The notes under the pieces are model-generated. The model was not told where the DNA came from. It did no database searches and saw nothing but the letters and a program-made list of their open reading frames with translations. DNA of 64,000 nt from NCBI RefSeq assembly GCF_001514065.1, contig NZ_KQ948433.1, forward strand, positions 1-64,000, read 5' to 3'. The position numbers were made by a program, and so were the translations under genes. Origin of the DNA: Streptomyces antibioticus. GTDB lineage: Bacteria > Actinomycetota > Actinomycetes > Streptomycetales > Streptomycetaceae. This document shows positions 38,907 through 48,100 of this stretch, in pieces. How positions within the stretch are numbered: the first letter of the stretch is position 1; the number at the start of each line of letters is the position of its first letter.

Positions 38907-40077
38907 ACGACGAGATTTCGCCCGGCAGAAGGTCGCTGCCAGGGCTCAGCGGCGCACCCCCGCGTTGAACTGGGAGCTGTCCGCCCCCGACGGCATCGGC
39001 TTGGAGGTCGCCGAACTCGACTTCGGCACCGCGCCGGGGGTCGTGCAGGCACTCCAGGCCGCCGTCGGCCGCGCAGAGCTGGGCTACCTCACCGCGGCTC
39101 GCACGGCTGAGCTGGCCGGGGCCTGCGCCGACTGGCAGGCAGCACAGCACGGTTGGCACGTCTCCCCGGCGGACGTACGGCCGCTGCCCGACGTGGTGCG
39201 CGCCCTCCATGTGGCCATCGAACACTTCTCCGCCCAGGACTCCCCCGTCATAGTGCCGGTGCCTGCCTACCCCGCGTTCCTCGCCGTCCCCAGGCTGCTG
39301 GGGCGGCAGGTCATCAAGGTGCGGTTCGCCTTGCGGGACGGACGCGCCGCACTCGACCTGGAGGAGCTCGACCGTGCGTTCACCCGTGGTGGGCGGCTGC
39401 TGGTGCTGTGCAACCCGCACAACCCGCTCGGCCGTGTCTTCACCAAGGACGAACTCGGCGCGATCACCGAGGTGGTCGCACTGCACGGGGGTCGTGTCTT
39501 CGCCGACGAGGTGTTCGGCCCCGTGGTCTTTCCCGGCCACACCCATGTGCCCTACGCCGCCACCTCTGCCGTAGCCGCCGGGCACACGCTCACGGCGGTC
39601 TCCGCTTCGAAGGCGTGGCAGCTCGCCGGCCTCAAGTGCGCGCAGGTCATCCTGGGCAACGACGAGGACCGGCACCACTGGGCCCGCCTGGGCAGACTGG
39701 CCACGGACGGAACGTCGACGCTCGGTGTTCTCGCCGCCACCGCCGCCTACCGGGGCGGGCTGACCTGGTTGACCTCGGTCCTCGGCCAGCTGGATCACAA
39801 CCGGCGGCTCCTCGGCGCACTACTCGATGAGCACCTTCCTCTCGTGCGGTACACCCCGCCCGAAGGGACGTTTCTGGCCTGGCTGGACTTCCGTGGTGCG
39901 GCCGCCGTACCGGCGACCGGGCTCGCGGCGTTCTTCACCGCGCACTCGGGAGTGACGGCACTGGACGGGGCGGACTGCGGCTCCGGTCAGGGTTTTCTCC
40001 GCATCAACCTGGGGACGTCCCCTGCCGTGCTGAGCAGAGCCGTCCAGCGCATGGCGCACACCCTTCGTTCCCGATGA
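38890..40077 (+). CDS. MalY/PatB-type class I/II PLP enzyme (C-S lyase or aminotransferase)
   Basis: Start ATG 38890 (MSSPNERRDFARQ) overlaps the GFA gene by 17 bases. The 395-residue protein has the class II layout: LEVAELDFGTAPGV near 30, PVPAYPAFLAVPRLL near 119, CNPHNPLGRVF near 173, ADEVFGPVVF near 204 and the PLP lysine in SASKAWQLAGLKCAQ near 238. PatB/MalY proteins are cystathionine beta-lyases or aminotransferases. With the 2OG oxygenase in front it may transaminate or eliminate a hydroxylated amino acid. Transamination cannot be separated from beta-elimination by sequence alone. Confidence 0.82.
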   Translation: MSSPNERRDFARQKVAARAQRRTPALNWELSAPDGIGLEVAELDFGTAPGVVQALQAAVGRAELGYLTAARTAELAGACADWQAAQHGWHVSPADVRPLPDVVRALHVAIEHFSAQDSPVIVPVPAYPAFLAVPRLLGRQVIKVRFALRDGRAALDLEELDRAFTRGGRLLVLCNPHNPLGRVFTKDELGAITEVVALHGGRVFADEVFGPVVFPGHTHVPYAATSAVAAGHTLTAVSASKAWQLAGLKCAQVILGNDEDRHHWARLGRLATDGTSTLGVLAATAAYRGGLTWLTSVLGQLDHNRRLLGALLDEHLPLVRYTPPEGTFLAWLDFRGAAAVPATGLAAFFTAHSGVTALDGADCGSGQGFLRINLGTSPAVLSRAVQRMAHTLRSR

Positions 40078-40130
40078 CTTCCCTGGGGCGGGCCGTTGAG
40101 GCGGCGCGGCCCGGCCCGGGGCGGCACGGG

Positions 40131-41945
40131 TCAGGAGGCCTCGCGGGTCGGCTCCTGTTCACTCAGATAACGGACGGCGAGCGGATCGACGGAGAACGTG
40201 CCGTCGTCCAGGTGGTACCGCGCCAGATGCATGGTGCACAGCGTGTCCAGCGACCGGTGCGCCACGGCTTCCGGGGTCGTGAGGAGCTGGGCGACCGTGG
40301 CACACGAAAAGCGCGGCCGGCCGCTCAGCGCCAGAACATGGAACGCCATGGCCGAGGCCGGGTCGAGGCGGCCGAACAGCCGGCGGTACCGCTCCGCGAG
40401 GGAAGGCGAGGGCAGGGCGGCAGTGGCGCGTTCCCGGGCGGCGAGGCTGGTGACGTCGGGTGACCCGTGAACGAAGGCGAGCGGGCGTCTGGCCAGCTGT
40501 CCGGCAGACTCCAGCAGCGCGAGCGGCCTTCCCGAGCACTGGTCGACAAGGCGGGCGCCCTCCTGACCCCCCTGACCGAGATGGCTGTGCCCGGTCAGGG
40601 TGTTGAGCAGGTAGAGGCCCTCGGCACGGGTGAGGCCGGGCAGAGTCAGGGCATGTCCCTGGGGCAGGCCGACCAGCTCCCGCCAGCTGGTGATCAAGGT
40701 GGCGGAGGCCGAGTTGACGGGCAGCAGCGGCAGAACCTGTGAGACGCCCAGGGCGTCGTCCAGGACCATCAGCACACGTCTGCCCTCCACGACTTTGCGC
40801 CACATGGCCACCAGCTCGGAAGGGGGGCGGCCAGAGGTGACCGGCACTCCGAGAGCGCGGAGAAAGCCCGCCAGCAGCTCGGAAAGGTCCGCCGGCCGGT
40901 CGTCGTCATCGACCAGCCGGGCGTAAAGCTGTCCGTCCGGGAAACGGGAGCTCAGCCGGTGCGCCGCCTGCACGGCGAACGCGGTCTTGCCCTGTCCTAC
41001 GGGGCCTGTCACGGAGACGACCGAGGGGCCCTGGTCATGGAGGAGCCACGAAGTGGCGGCCGTCATCTCCGCGTCCCGGCCCACAAACGTGTCGACGGGC
41101 GGCGGGAGCTGGGCGGGTACACGGAGATGACGGCCGCTCAGCGGGACGGTTGCGGTCGTGGCCGGGGGCTGGGCGGTTCCGAACGGGGCCAAGGGTGCGC
41201 CGAGGAGGATGCGCCTGTGCAGGTCCTGCAGCTCCGGGCCGGGATCCAGGCCGAGGTCGCGGTCGAGGGCCTTCCGGACCTTCTGGTACGCGGACAGCGC
41301 GTCGGCCCTGCGGCCCAGCGCGTACAAGGCATGCAGGGTCAGTGCCCAAGGCCTCTCTCGCAGTGGCTGTGCAGCGGTCAGGGGCCACAGTGCGGCCAGG
41401 GCCTCGGCATGCCGGCCCAACCCGATCTCCACGTCGGCCAGTTCCTCACGTGCGCTGAACCTCAGTTGGTCCAGGCGGCGACGTTCCTCGGTGATGAAGG
41501 GGCCGACGGTCCCCTCCGCCAGGGTGTTCCCCTGCCATCGCGCCAGTGCCTGTTCATACCGGAGGAACGACTCCTGCAGTTCTCCCGACGCCCGGGCCTG
41601 GCGGGCCGCGGCCAGGTCGCGCTCGAAGCCCTCGACGTCGATGTCGGCGTCACCCACGAGCAGGCGGTAGCCGCCGGCGGACCGGGACAGCACGACCGGG
41701 GTGTCCGAGACGCTTTCCAGCGCCCGACGGATCCGGTAGACGTACGTGCGCACCGTGCTCAGGGCCGCCTTGGGGGCCGCGTGGTCCCAGAGTGCCTCCA
41801 CCACCGTCTCGGACTTCACGTCCCCGTGCCGGTGGAGCAGCAGCAGGGCCAGCACCGAGCGCTGCTGCGGTGAACCCAGGTCGATCTGTTCGTCGCCGTT
41901 CCACGCGCGCACCGCGCCCAGCACGGCGAACCGGAGGGGGCTCAT
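40131..41945 (-). CDS. SARP-family activator with NB-ARC domain
   Basis: Start ATG 41945 (MSPLRFAVLG) has GAAAGG seven bases upstream. The 604 residues comprise an OmpR-type winged helix (1-95, SPQQRSVLALLLLHRHGDV), a bacterial transcriptional activation domain (about 100-245, RPWALTLHALYALGRRADALSAYQ) and a STAND NB-ARC domain with P-loop GPVGQGKTA near 311 and Walker B VLMVLDDA. The C-terminal winged-helix part is present but no TPR array. SARPs bind direct heptamer repeats near the -35 and activate biosynthetic operons. It is convergent with the aminotransferase gene (53 bases apart) and is the best candidate for cluster-specific activation. Confidence 0.92.
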   Translation of the reverse strand: MSPLRFAVLGAVRAWNGDEQIDLGSPQQRSVLALLLLHRHGDVKSETVVEALWDHAAPKAALSTVRTYVYRIRRALESVSDTPVVLSRSAGGYRLLVGDADIDVEGFERDLAAARQARASGELQESFLRYEQALARWQGNTLAEGTVGPFITEERRRLDQLRFSAREELADVEIGLGRHAEALAALWPLTAAQPLRERPWALTLHALYALGRRADALSAYQKVRKALDRDLGLDPGPELQDLHRRILLGAPLAPFGTAQPPATTATVPLSGRHLRVPAQLPPPVDTFVGRDAEMTAATSWLLHDQGPSVVSVTGPVGQGKTAFAVQAAHRLSSRFPDGQLYARLVDDDDRPADLSELLAGFLRALGVPVTSGRPPSELVAMWRKVVEGRRVLMVLDDALGVSQVLPLLPVNSASATLITSWRELVGLPQGHALTLPGLTRAEGLYLLNTLTGHSHLGQGGQEGARLVDQCSGRPLALLESAGQLARRPLAFVHGSPDVTSLAARERATAALPSPSLAERYRRLFGRLDPASAMAFHVLALSGRPRFSCATVAQLLTTPEAVAHRSLDTLCTMHLARYHLDDGTFSVDPLAVRYLSEQEPTREAS

Positions 41946-42080
41946 GTGTTGCCTTTCTCGATGCAGCCGGCACAGCCAGCCGGGCTGAGGGATCTCCGGG
42001 GGCCACACGCGTGCGGCGGGCCGTGCGTGCCCGAGGAAGGTGGGGGGTGATCCACGAGGCTCGGTGCGGACAGACGCCGT

Positions 42081-42662
42081 TCAAGGAAGGCGCAGCGTCG
42101 CGCAGTGGCCGAGGTCGTCGTGGAGGACGGGTCCGACGCCCCACGGGGTCGCCCGGACCAGCCGCCGGAGTTCCTCCTCGGAGAAGTACGGGCGGTCGAA
42201 CCATTCCGTGACGGTTCGGCGATACCGGACGCGCATGCGGATCCGCCGAGGAAGGCGCCCCTGTCGCAGATTCTCCTCCCGATGGTCCGGGTCGTGATCA
42301 CTTCGGTGGTAGGGGTGAACACTCCACGCCCGTTCTGACGACGCGAAGCCCCCGGTCCTCGGCCACCGCGACGACACGGGGCGAGGAGTCGATGCCCATG
42401 ACGTCGAGGGCCACCCGCAGCAACGGCAGTGCGTGTCGTCCAGCGCCACATCCGATGTCAAGGACCCGGCCCGTCGCCCGGGTTGCACCCCGGCGTTCCA
42501 GCACTGCGTCAACAACTGCCCGAAGGCGTCACCGACGACGGGTCGGGGGCGACTGACGGTTGCGGGCAAAGCGGTTGCCCACCCTTCTTTCTCGGTGGTT
42601 CGTCCGGGGGGAGGAGGAGAGGACAGCGGGTGCACGTACCCCATGCCCTGTGCCGCGCTCAC
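42081..42662 (-). pseudogene. Decayed class I methyltransferase
   Basis: Pieces of one methyltransferase lie in two frames. The 5' piece (42662 to about 42505) encodes GDAFGQLLTQCWNAG. Then another frame (42504-42298) encodes the SAM loop GRVLDIGCGAGRHALPLLR and GIDSSPRVVAVAEDRG, ending at a stop. The first frame resumes (about 42270-42081) with MRVRYRRTVTEWFDRPYF and PVLHDDLGHCATLRLP. Against the intact homologue at 7416-8165 about 40 codons before the SAM loop and about 70 after it are missing, with frameshifts. It starts 11 bases after the small peptide gene, so it was once its operon partner. Confidence 0.78.
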
Positions 42663-42673
42663 CGCGTAGGGGC

Positions 42674-42868
42674 TCAGGTCCAGGGGTCGGTGGTGTCGTT
42701 CGTGTGGTCCCGGCCTGCGCCGTCGCCTGCGCCGTCGGCTCGCAGGACGGCGGTGTGGCGGACCTGGGCGCCGGTGGTGTCGGCGACCACCGTTCCGAAG
42801 AGGGTGGTAAGGATCAAGCCGCCGAGGACTACGGAGGTGCGGACCGCCTGTGCCAACCTGGGGTTCAT
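42674..42868 (-). CDS. Small single-helix membrane or secreted peptide, NDTTDPWT tail
   Basis: A 64-residue product with AAGGGAAG seven bases before ATG 42868. It begins MNPRLAQAVRT, has one hydrophobic stretch (SVVLGGLILTTLFGTVVA, residues about 12-29) and a polar tail ending NDTTDPWT. It aligns along its length with the peptide at 9752-9925 (MNSNR start, helix, DDTHPWS end), and the two share an upstream element. It lies between a STAND regulator gene and a decayed methyltransferase, all on the minus strand. The function is unknown. The likely topology is N-terminus inside and tail outside; the conserved tail suggests something reads it. A signal or precursor peptide is the working idea. 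Confidence 0.72.
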   Translation of the reverse strand: MNPRLAQAVRTSVVLGGLILTTLFGTVVADTTGAQVRHTAVLRADGAGDGAGRDHTNDTTDPWT

Positions 42869-42901
42869 CAGCGCTTCCCTTCTTGGTAGGGCCCGTTCCG
42901 G

Positions 42902-42970
42902 GCGCCTGGAAGGGAAGTTAGGAGCGGCCGTAATCCCAACCCTTTGACGCCGCTATCCCTTGTCGATAGT
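42902..42970 (-). promoter_or_regulatory. Promoter/operator of the second small peptide gene
   Basis: On the minus strand: CTATC-N7-GATAG inverted repeat (42953-42969), then GCGTCAAAG, 18 bases, TCCTAA, and TTCCCTTCCAG. Order and spacing match the element at 9962-10029. The repeat also contains the stop codon of the STAND regulator gene (TAG at 42953-42955), so the operator is embedded in that gene's 3' end and the regulator might control the peptide from its own terminus. Confidence 0.65.
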
Positions 42971-45100
42971 CCCTGGGTGAGAAGGGCCGCCCGGCCAGGT
43001 GGGGAGCCCTGCGGCAGCATCCGCGCCACGGCGCGAGCGGGCGCGCGCGAGCTGGGTCATCTCCTCCTCCCACAGGTACCAGCAGACCCGCTCCACGCCG
43101 CGTTTGAGATAGCGGCGATAGGTGCTGAAGGAGACGGAGAGCTCGCGGGCCACCGCCTGCTGGGTGCTGCCGCCCTTGAGGTATGTCGACCAGACGGCGG
43201 CCCGCTGCCATTTCGCCCTGGGATCCTGGTCGATGGCCTCGACGGCCCGTTCGATCAGGGTGCGCAGGGTCTGCTTGGGGTCGCCGGAGCGCTGCACGAC
43301 GAACGCGGCGTGCAGGAGCGGATTGACGGCCAGGCGTTCACACTGGTGCCAGGAGCGCAGGGCGTCGTGCACCGCCTCGTCGAACGCGGTTCTGGAGATG
43401 GCCGCCGTACGGGGAGCACTCGCTCCGTCCGGCGTCGGGAAGCCGCGGAACATGCGGTCATCCAGCAGGTCCGCCCACTCGGGCACGCCCAGGGCCCGCC
43501 AGTCGTGTCCGAACAGAGCCGTCCGCCCCACGTCGAGGTTCGGCGCCGCCACCCGGTGGAAGTCGGCGGACTCGAGCAGCCGGCTCAGCCGAGGGTTGCC
43601 CCGCACCGCGAAGAAGGACCAGTCCAGTTGTTCCTGACCGAGCACTTCCCGGGTGACCCGGGCGAGCATCCTGGGGACGAGGGCACCCCCGTGGGACAGA
43701 GGCCGCGGCGCGAGCAGGAAGCGGACCAGGTTGGCCTGTCGTCCTGGCCGGAGGCCGGCCCCGGCCTCGACATGGTCGCGCACGGCACGCACCACCGGGT
43801 CGATCACGGTCTCCGCGGCATCCCATCGGCCGAAGCACAGCAGGGCCAGACATCCCACCGTCTCGCCGCTTCCGGCGGCCCGGTACAGACGGAAGCTCTC
43901 CGGCTGCCTGTGCAGCCAGAAGTCGACGACGTCGAGGCTGTCCGCGCCGAGCACCGCCCGGGCCAGGGCGCGGACCTCGCGGATGCCCTCGGCGTCGCAG
44001 GGCATCTCGCACAGGCTGTCGTGGTGTTCGCTCCAGTCGAATCCCAGTGCCCAACTACCGCGTGCCTGCATGTGGTTGAAGTGAGCTGCGGCGCGCAGGG
44101 ATTCCCGCTCGGGGCGGCTGCGGACGGTGTCCTGCACCTGAACCCGCAGCGCTTTGTGCATCGACCGATAGGAGTCGGGTGCGCGCCAGCGCAGATCGCG
44201 GTCCACGGCTTCGGCCACCGACGGCGCCAGACAGAGCCCGGCCGGTCCGGTGGACACGTACGGCAGGCGCCGCAACCAGTCGAACGCGTCGTACGCCTGG
44301 TCGGGCATGAACGCTCGCAACAGGTCCTCGGTCGCCCCCGGCAGGTGCGCGCAGATCTCCAGTGCTCTGCGGTGTTCGGCGGTGGGCGGTGGATCGATGA
44401 CGCGGCTCAGCAGCGCGTCGACCGTGCGGGGGGACGGAGTCCAGCTGCCGCCGCGCTGGTGGCCGTCGTCCTGCCCGAGCAGCCGGAGAGTGAGGGGATG
44501 CCCGTGGGCGAAGGCAAGACGGGCCCGCCGACCGGAGGCCTGTGCGGTCATACCGTCTGCCAGCATGAGCGCCGACTCCTGCCGGCTCAGGCCGCTCAAG
44601 GGCATGACGACGAGGTTGTCCTGCCACGCCGGATCCCCGCGCCAGCACGGGCTCGGCGGCTGACGCCCCGCCAGCACGACCAGCGTCCCCGGTGCCAGCG
44701 ATGGCAGGAACCGCTCCCTGAGCCACCCTTCCAGGCCGGCGAGGCGGTCCGCGCCGTCCACGAGAAGGACCGCGTGCCCAGGCCCAGGCGGAGTGGCAGC
44801 GGCAGCGAACACCTCCGGGCGGGGCTCCAGCAGGTCGGCGTCCACCTCGACGACGTCCCGGCCTCGGTGGGCGGCCTCCGCGGACATACGGCGGAGCAGG
44901 GCCGTCTTGCCGATTCCGCCAGGACCGTGCAGGGCGAGCACCGTCACATCGTCCGGACTCCGACTCAGCGTCTCGCGGAACTGCTCCATTTCGGACGCCC
45001 GGCCCACGAAGTGCCGTAAGAAGGCTGCTCGCCGTGGTGTGAGGACGGCGTCGGCAGTGGTGGAACGCTCCCCTTCCGCGACATCGGTGCGCGGGTTCAT
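42953..45100 (-). CDS. STAND ATPase regulator with C-terminal HTH; contains a TTA codon
   Basis: A 715-residue protein. An N-terminal NTPase has FVGRASEMEQF near 31, P-loop GPGGIGKTA at 59-67 and Walker B AVLLVDGADR. The middle is helical and without clear repeats. The C-terminus has a helix-turn-helix-like segment (TQQAVARELSVSFSTYRRYL, about residues 645-665). This resembles large ATP-gated regulators of Streptomyces clusters. Leu28 is encoded by TTA (45019-45017), so translation should depend on the bldA tRNA and be developmentally timed. It ends inside the promoter of the small peptide gene. The start codon lacks a good ribosome site, so the exact N-terminus is uncertain. Confidence 0.82.
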   Translation of the reverse strand: MNPRTDVAEGERSTTADAVLTPRRAAFLRHFVGRASEMEQFRETLSRSPDDVTVLALHGPGGIGKTALLRRMSAEAAHRGRDVVEVDADLLEPRPEVFAAAATPPGPGHAVLLVDGADRLAGLEGWLRERFLPSLAPGTLVVLAGRQPPSPCWRGDPAWQDNLVVMPLSGLSRQESALMLADGMTAQASGRRARLAFAHGHPLTLRLLGQDDGHQRGGSWTPSPRTVDALLSRVIDPPPTAEHRRALEICAHLPGATEDLLRAFMPDQAYDAFDWLRRLPYVSTGPAGLCLAPSVAEAVDRDLRWRAPDSYRSMHKALRVQVQDTVRSRPERESLRAAAHFNHMQARGSWALGFDWSEHHDSLCEMPCDAEGIREVRALARAVLGADSLDVVDFWLHRQPESFRLYRAAGSGETVGCLALLCFGRWDAAETVIDPVVRAVRDHVEAGAGLRPGRQANLVRFLLAPRPLSHGGALVPRMLARVTREVLGQEQLDWSFFAVRGNPRLSRLLESADFHRVAAPNLDVGRTALFGHDWRALGVPEWADLLDDRMFRGFPTPDGASAPRTAAISRTAFDEAVHDALRSWHQCERLAVNPLLHAAFVVQRSGDPKQTLRTLIERAVEAIDQDPRAKWQRAAVWSTYLKGGSTQQAVARELSVSFSTYRRYLKRGVERVCWYLWEEEMTQLARARSRRGADAAAGLPTWPGGPSHPGTIDKG

Positions 45101-45190
45101 CGGTGGATGAAAACCTCTGGTAGATGGGGTCCCGCTCGCATCAGCCGGCGAGAACGAGAGCTGTCGGAGGCTGGTCGGCCGCTCCGCGCC

Positions 45191-48100
45191 TCACACGTGG
45201 CCGACCCGGGCCGCGGGCGTCATCGCCAGCATCCTTTCGGCCCGTTGCCGTCTCTCTGCCAGCGCGGGCGCCGCCAGCGCTTCCACAGCAATCTCCAGAA
45301 GGGCGCGGGCGCGCACGGCGTCACCGCCTCGTAGCCACATTTCCGCCAGGTCCATCCTGACGGCTGCCGCGCCGGTCCGGTCGAGGATGTGGTCGCGGAC
45401 GGCAATGGACTTCTCGAAGCAGGACGCCGCCTCGGCGGACAGGCCCAGCCGCTCGTTCACCCGCCCGAGGTCGTGCAACAGGTAGCCCTCACCGATCACG
45501 TCCCCGTCCGTGACGACCATCTCCAATGCCCTGGTCAGGGCATCCCTGGCCTCGTGCGCCTGGCCTCGCCGCAGACACAGCTGGCCCATCCGCTGGAGCG
45601 TCCGGGCCTGGCCGCGTCCCAGCCCACGAGCGCGCTGGATGTCCAGGGCCACCTGCAGTTCGGCCTCGGCCCGCTCGAAGTCGCCCTGTCGGATCAGCAG
45701 CGGGGAGCGCGCGGTGAGCACCGTGCTGCGCACCCAGTCGTCGCCGAGGTCCCGCTCAGCCTGGTCGAACAGACGCAGCGCCGCCTCCTCGTCACCCGCG
45801 AGCCATTGCACGTTGCCCAGGTCCCTGCGGCACAGTCCGGCTTCGCGGGTCGCCGCCAGCTTCTCGAAGCTGTCCAGGGCGAAGGTCAGCGACTTTCGTG
45901 CCTCCTGGAGCTGCCAGCGGTTGATGTGGAGGGAACCGAGCGAGAACTGGACGGCTGCCTGGCCTCTGAGGTTGTTCGCACGGCGGACGGCGGCCAGCGC
46001 CTTGGCGTGGGTGCGGTCCCAGTCGTCGAGATAGCCGCGTGCCTCGTAGAACCAGGCGAGATTGACGGCGATCTCCCACGCGTACTCGTCCTCGCCCTGC
46101 TGGGCGAGGTCCTCCACCACCAGGCTCAGGCTCTCCCGCTCGCTCTCCAGCCACTCGGCGGATCTGGCCAGCAGGGCACGGGTCTGGTTCTCGGGCAGGT
46201 CCCAGCGCTCCGCCGAACCGGCGATGAGGAAGTAGTCGCCGAAGGCTCCATGGTGGGCCCGGGTGACCAGTGAGAGCCAGGCGCCGCCCATGCGCCGCAA
46301 CGCGGCGCGTCGTTCCGCCGCCTGGGACTCGGCGTGCAGCCGGTCGGAGGCGAACAACCGGATGATGTCGTGGAAGCCGTAGCGCAGTGCGCCGTCGGCC
46401 TCGACCCCGGCGACATCGAGCATCTGCACGTCGACCAGGGGCTCCAGGAGGTCGGACGGCTGGGGATGAGGGTCGTCGAGCAGGGCGCCGCCGATCCAGC
46501 CCGGGAAAGTGGACCCTTTGGGGAGGCTGAGCAGGCGCAACAGCCGTCGGTCGTTCTCCGCCAGTCCGTCGTACGTCAGGGAGAGGCTGGCGCGGACCGT
46601 CAGTTCTCCGTGGGCGAGTTCGTCCAGCCGGCGTTGTTCGTCGGCCAGGCGCTGCACCATCGAGGCCAGCGACCAGTGCGGACGGGCGGCCAGTCGCGCC
46701 GCCACGATCCGCAGGGCGAGCGGCAGCCCTCCCACCGAGCAGACCAGCGCCCGGGCCGCCTCCGGTTCCGCGGCCACGCGGTCCGCGCCGATGACCTTGC
46801 CGATGAGTTCCAGCGACTGCGGCTGTTGCAGAATGTCCAGCTGGACGCGGTGCGCTCCCGGCAGCGCCGTCAGCCGGGCCCTGCTGGTGACGAGGACACC
46901 GCAGGTCCGGCTTCCCGGCAACAGGGGCAGGATCTGCTCCTCGGCCGCCGCGTCGTCCAGGACCACCAGGATCCGGCGGTCGGCCAGCAGGCTGCGGTAC
47001 ATCTCCGCGCGCTCCTCCAGGGAGTCGGGGACGGCCGGGCCGGGTATGCCCAGGGCCCGCAGGAAACGCCCCAGCACCTCCTGTGGGCTGACCGGGTCCG
47101 TCCGGCCTCCGCGCAGTCGGCAGAAGAGCTGCCCGTCGGGAAAGTGGTCCTCCGACAGCCGGTGAGCGACTCTGGTGGCGAAGGTGCTCTTGCCCACTCC
47201 CGGGCGCCCCACCACGACAACGATGCCAGTGGCCCGTTGTGAGGAGGTCTGCGTGAGAACGTCCTCCGCCTCCGCGACGTGTTGCTGGTGGCCGACGAAG
47301 TCGGCGGTGTCGACCGGCAGTTGTCGCGGGACGACAGCGGGCGTGGCGACAGGGAGCCGTTCGAGCGCCTCCGCGTGCTCGCCGGGATGCTCGTCCGCGG
47401 CCTGGTGAGGAGCCAGAGTGACCGGCCCCTGGGGCAGCCGCAGGGCCGGGTCGTCGGTCAGGATCGCATGCTCCAGCCGACGCAGGTCCTTGCCGGGCTC
47501 CAGGCCCAGTTCCTCCTGGAGCAGCGCCCGTCCCCGCCGGTACACCTCCAGGGCCTCCGCCTGGCGACCGGACCGGTGCAGCGCCAGCATGAGTTGCCCG
47601 CGGAAACGCTCCCGCAGCGGATTGTCGTCGACCAGCCGTCCCATCTCGGCCGTGAGCTGATGGTGTCGGCCCATCGCGAGTTCCAGGTCGAGAAACGTCT
47701 CGGTCGCCGCCAGTCGTTCCTCGTCGATCCGCTGGGCGGCGCGGGCGAGTGCCTCACTGGGGACACCGTGCAGGCATGGTCCGTCCCACAGGCTGACGGC
47801 CGAGCGCAGCCGGTCGGCCGCCACGTCCTCCCTGCCCTCCGCGACCAGGGTGCGCGACTCGGCCACCAGGCTCCGGAAGATGCCCAGGTCCAGCGCCATG
47901 TCACCGATGCGGAGCAGATAACCTGGAGGCCTGGTCACAATGGCGGCTTCGACGTGCGCCGACGCCAAAGCCTTGCGGATGCGGGAGACGCAGATCTGCA
48001 CTTGCGTGCGCGCCGTTTCAGGGGGGTCCTCCCCCCATAACAGCCGAATGAGGTGATCACTGCTCAGCAGTCTGCCGTTCTCCAGCAGGAGCGCGGCGAG

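Noticed and set aside
40090-40112. Hairpin between the aminotransferase and SARP genes
   Set aside because: Only six pairs with an 11-base loop in very GC-rich DNA; not distinguishable from chance.
45173-45206. GGTCGGCC...GGCCGACC inverted repeat as terminator of the AfsR-type gene
   Set aside because: Eight-base arms around an 18-base loop and partly inside the coding region; too weak to call.
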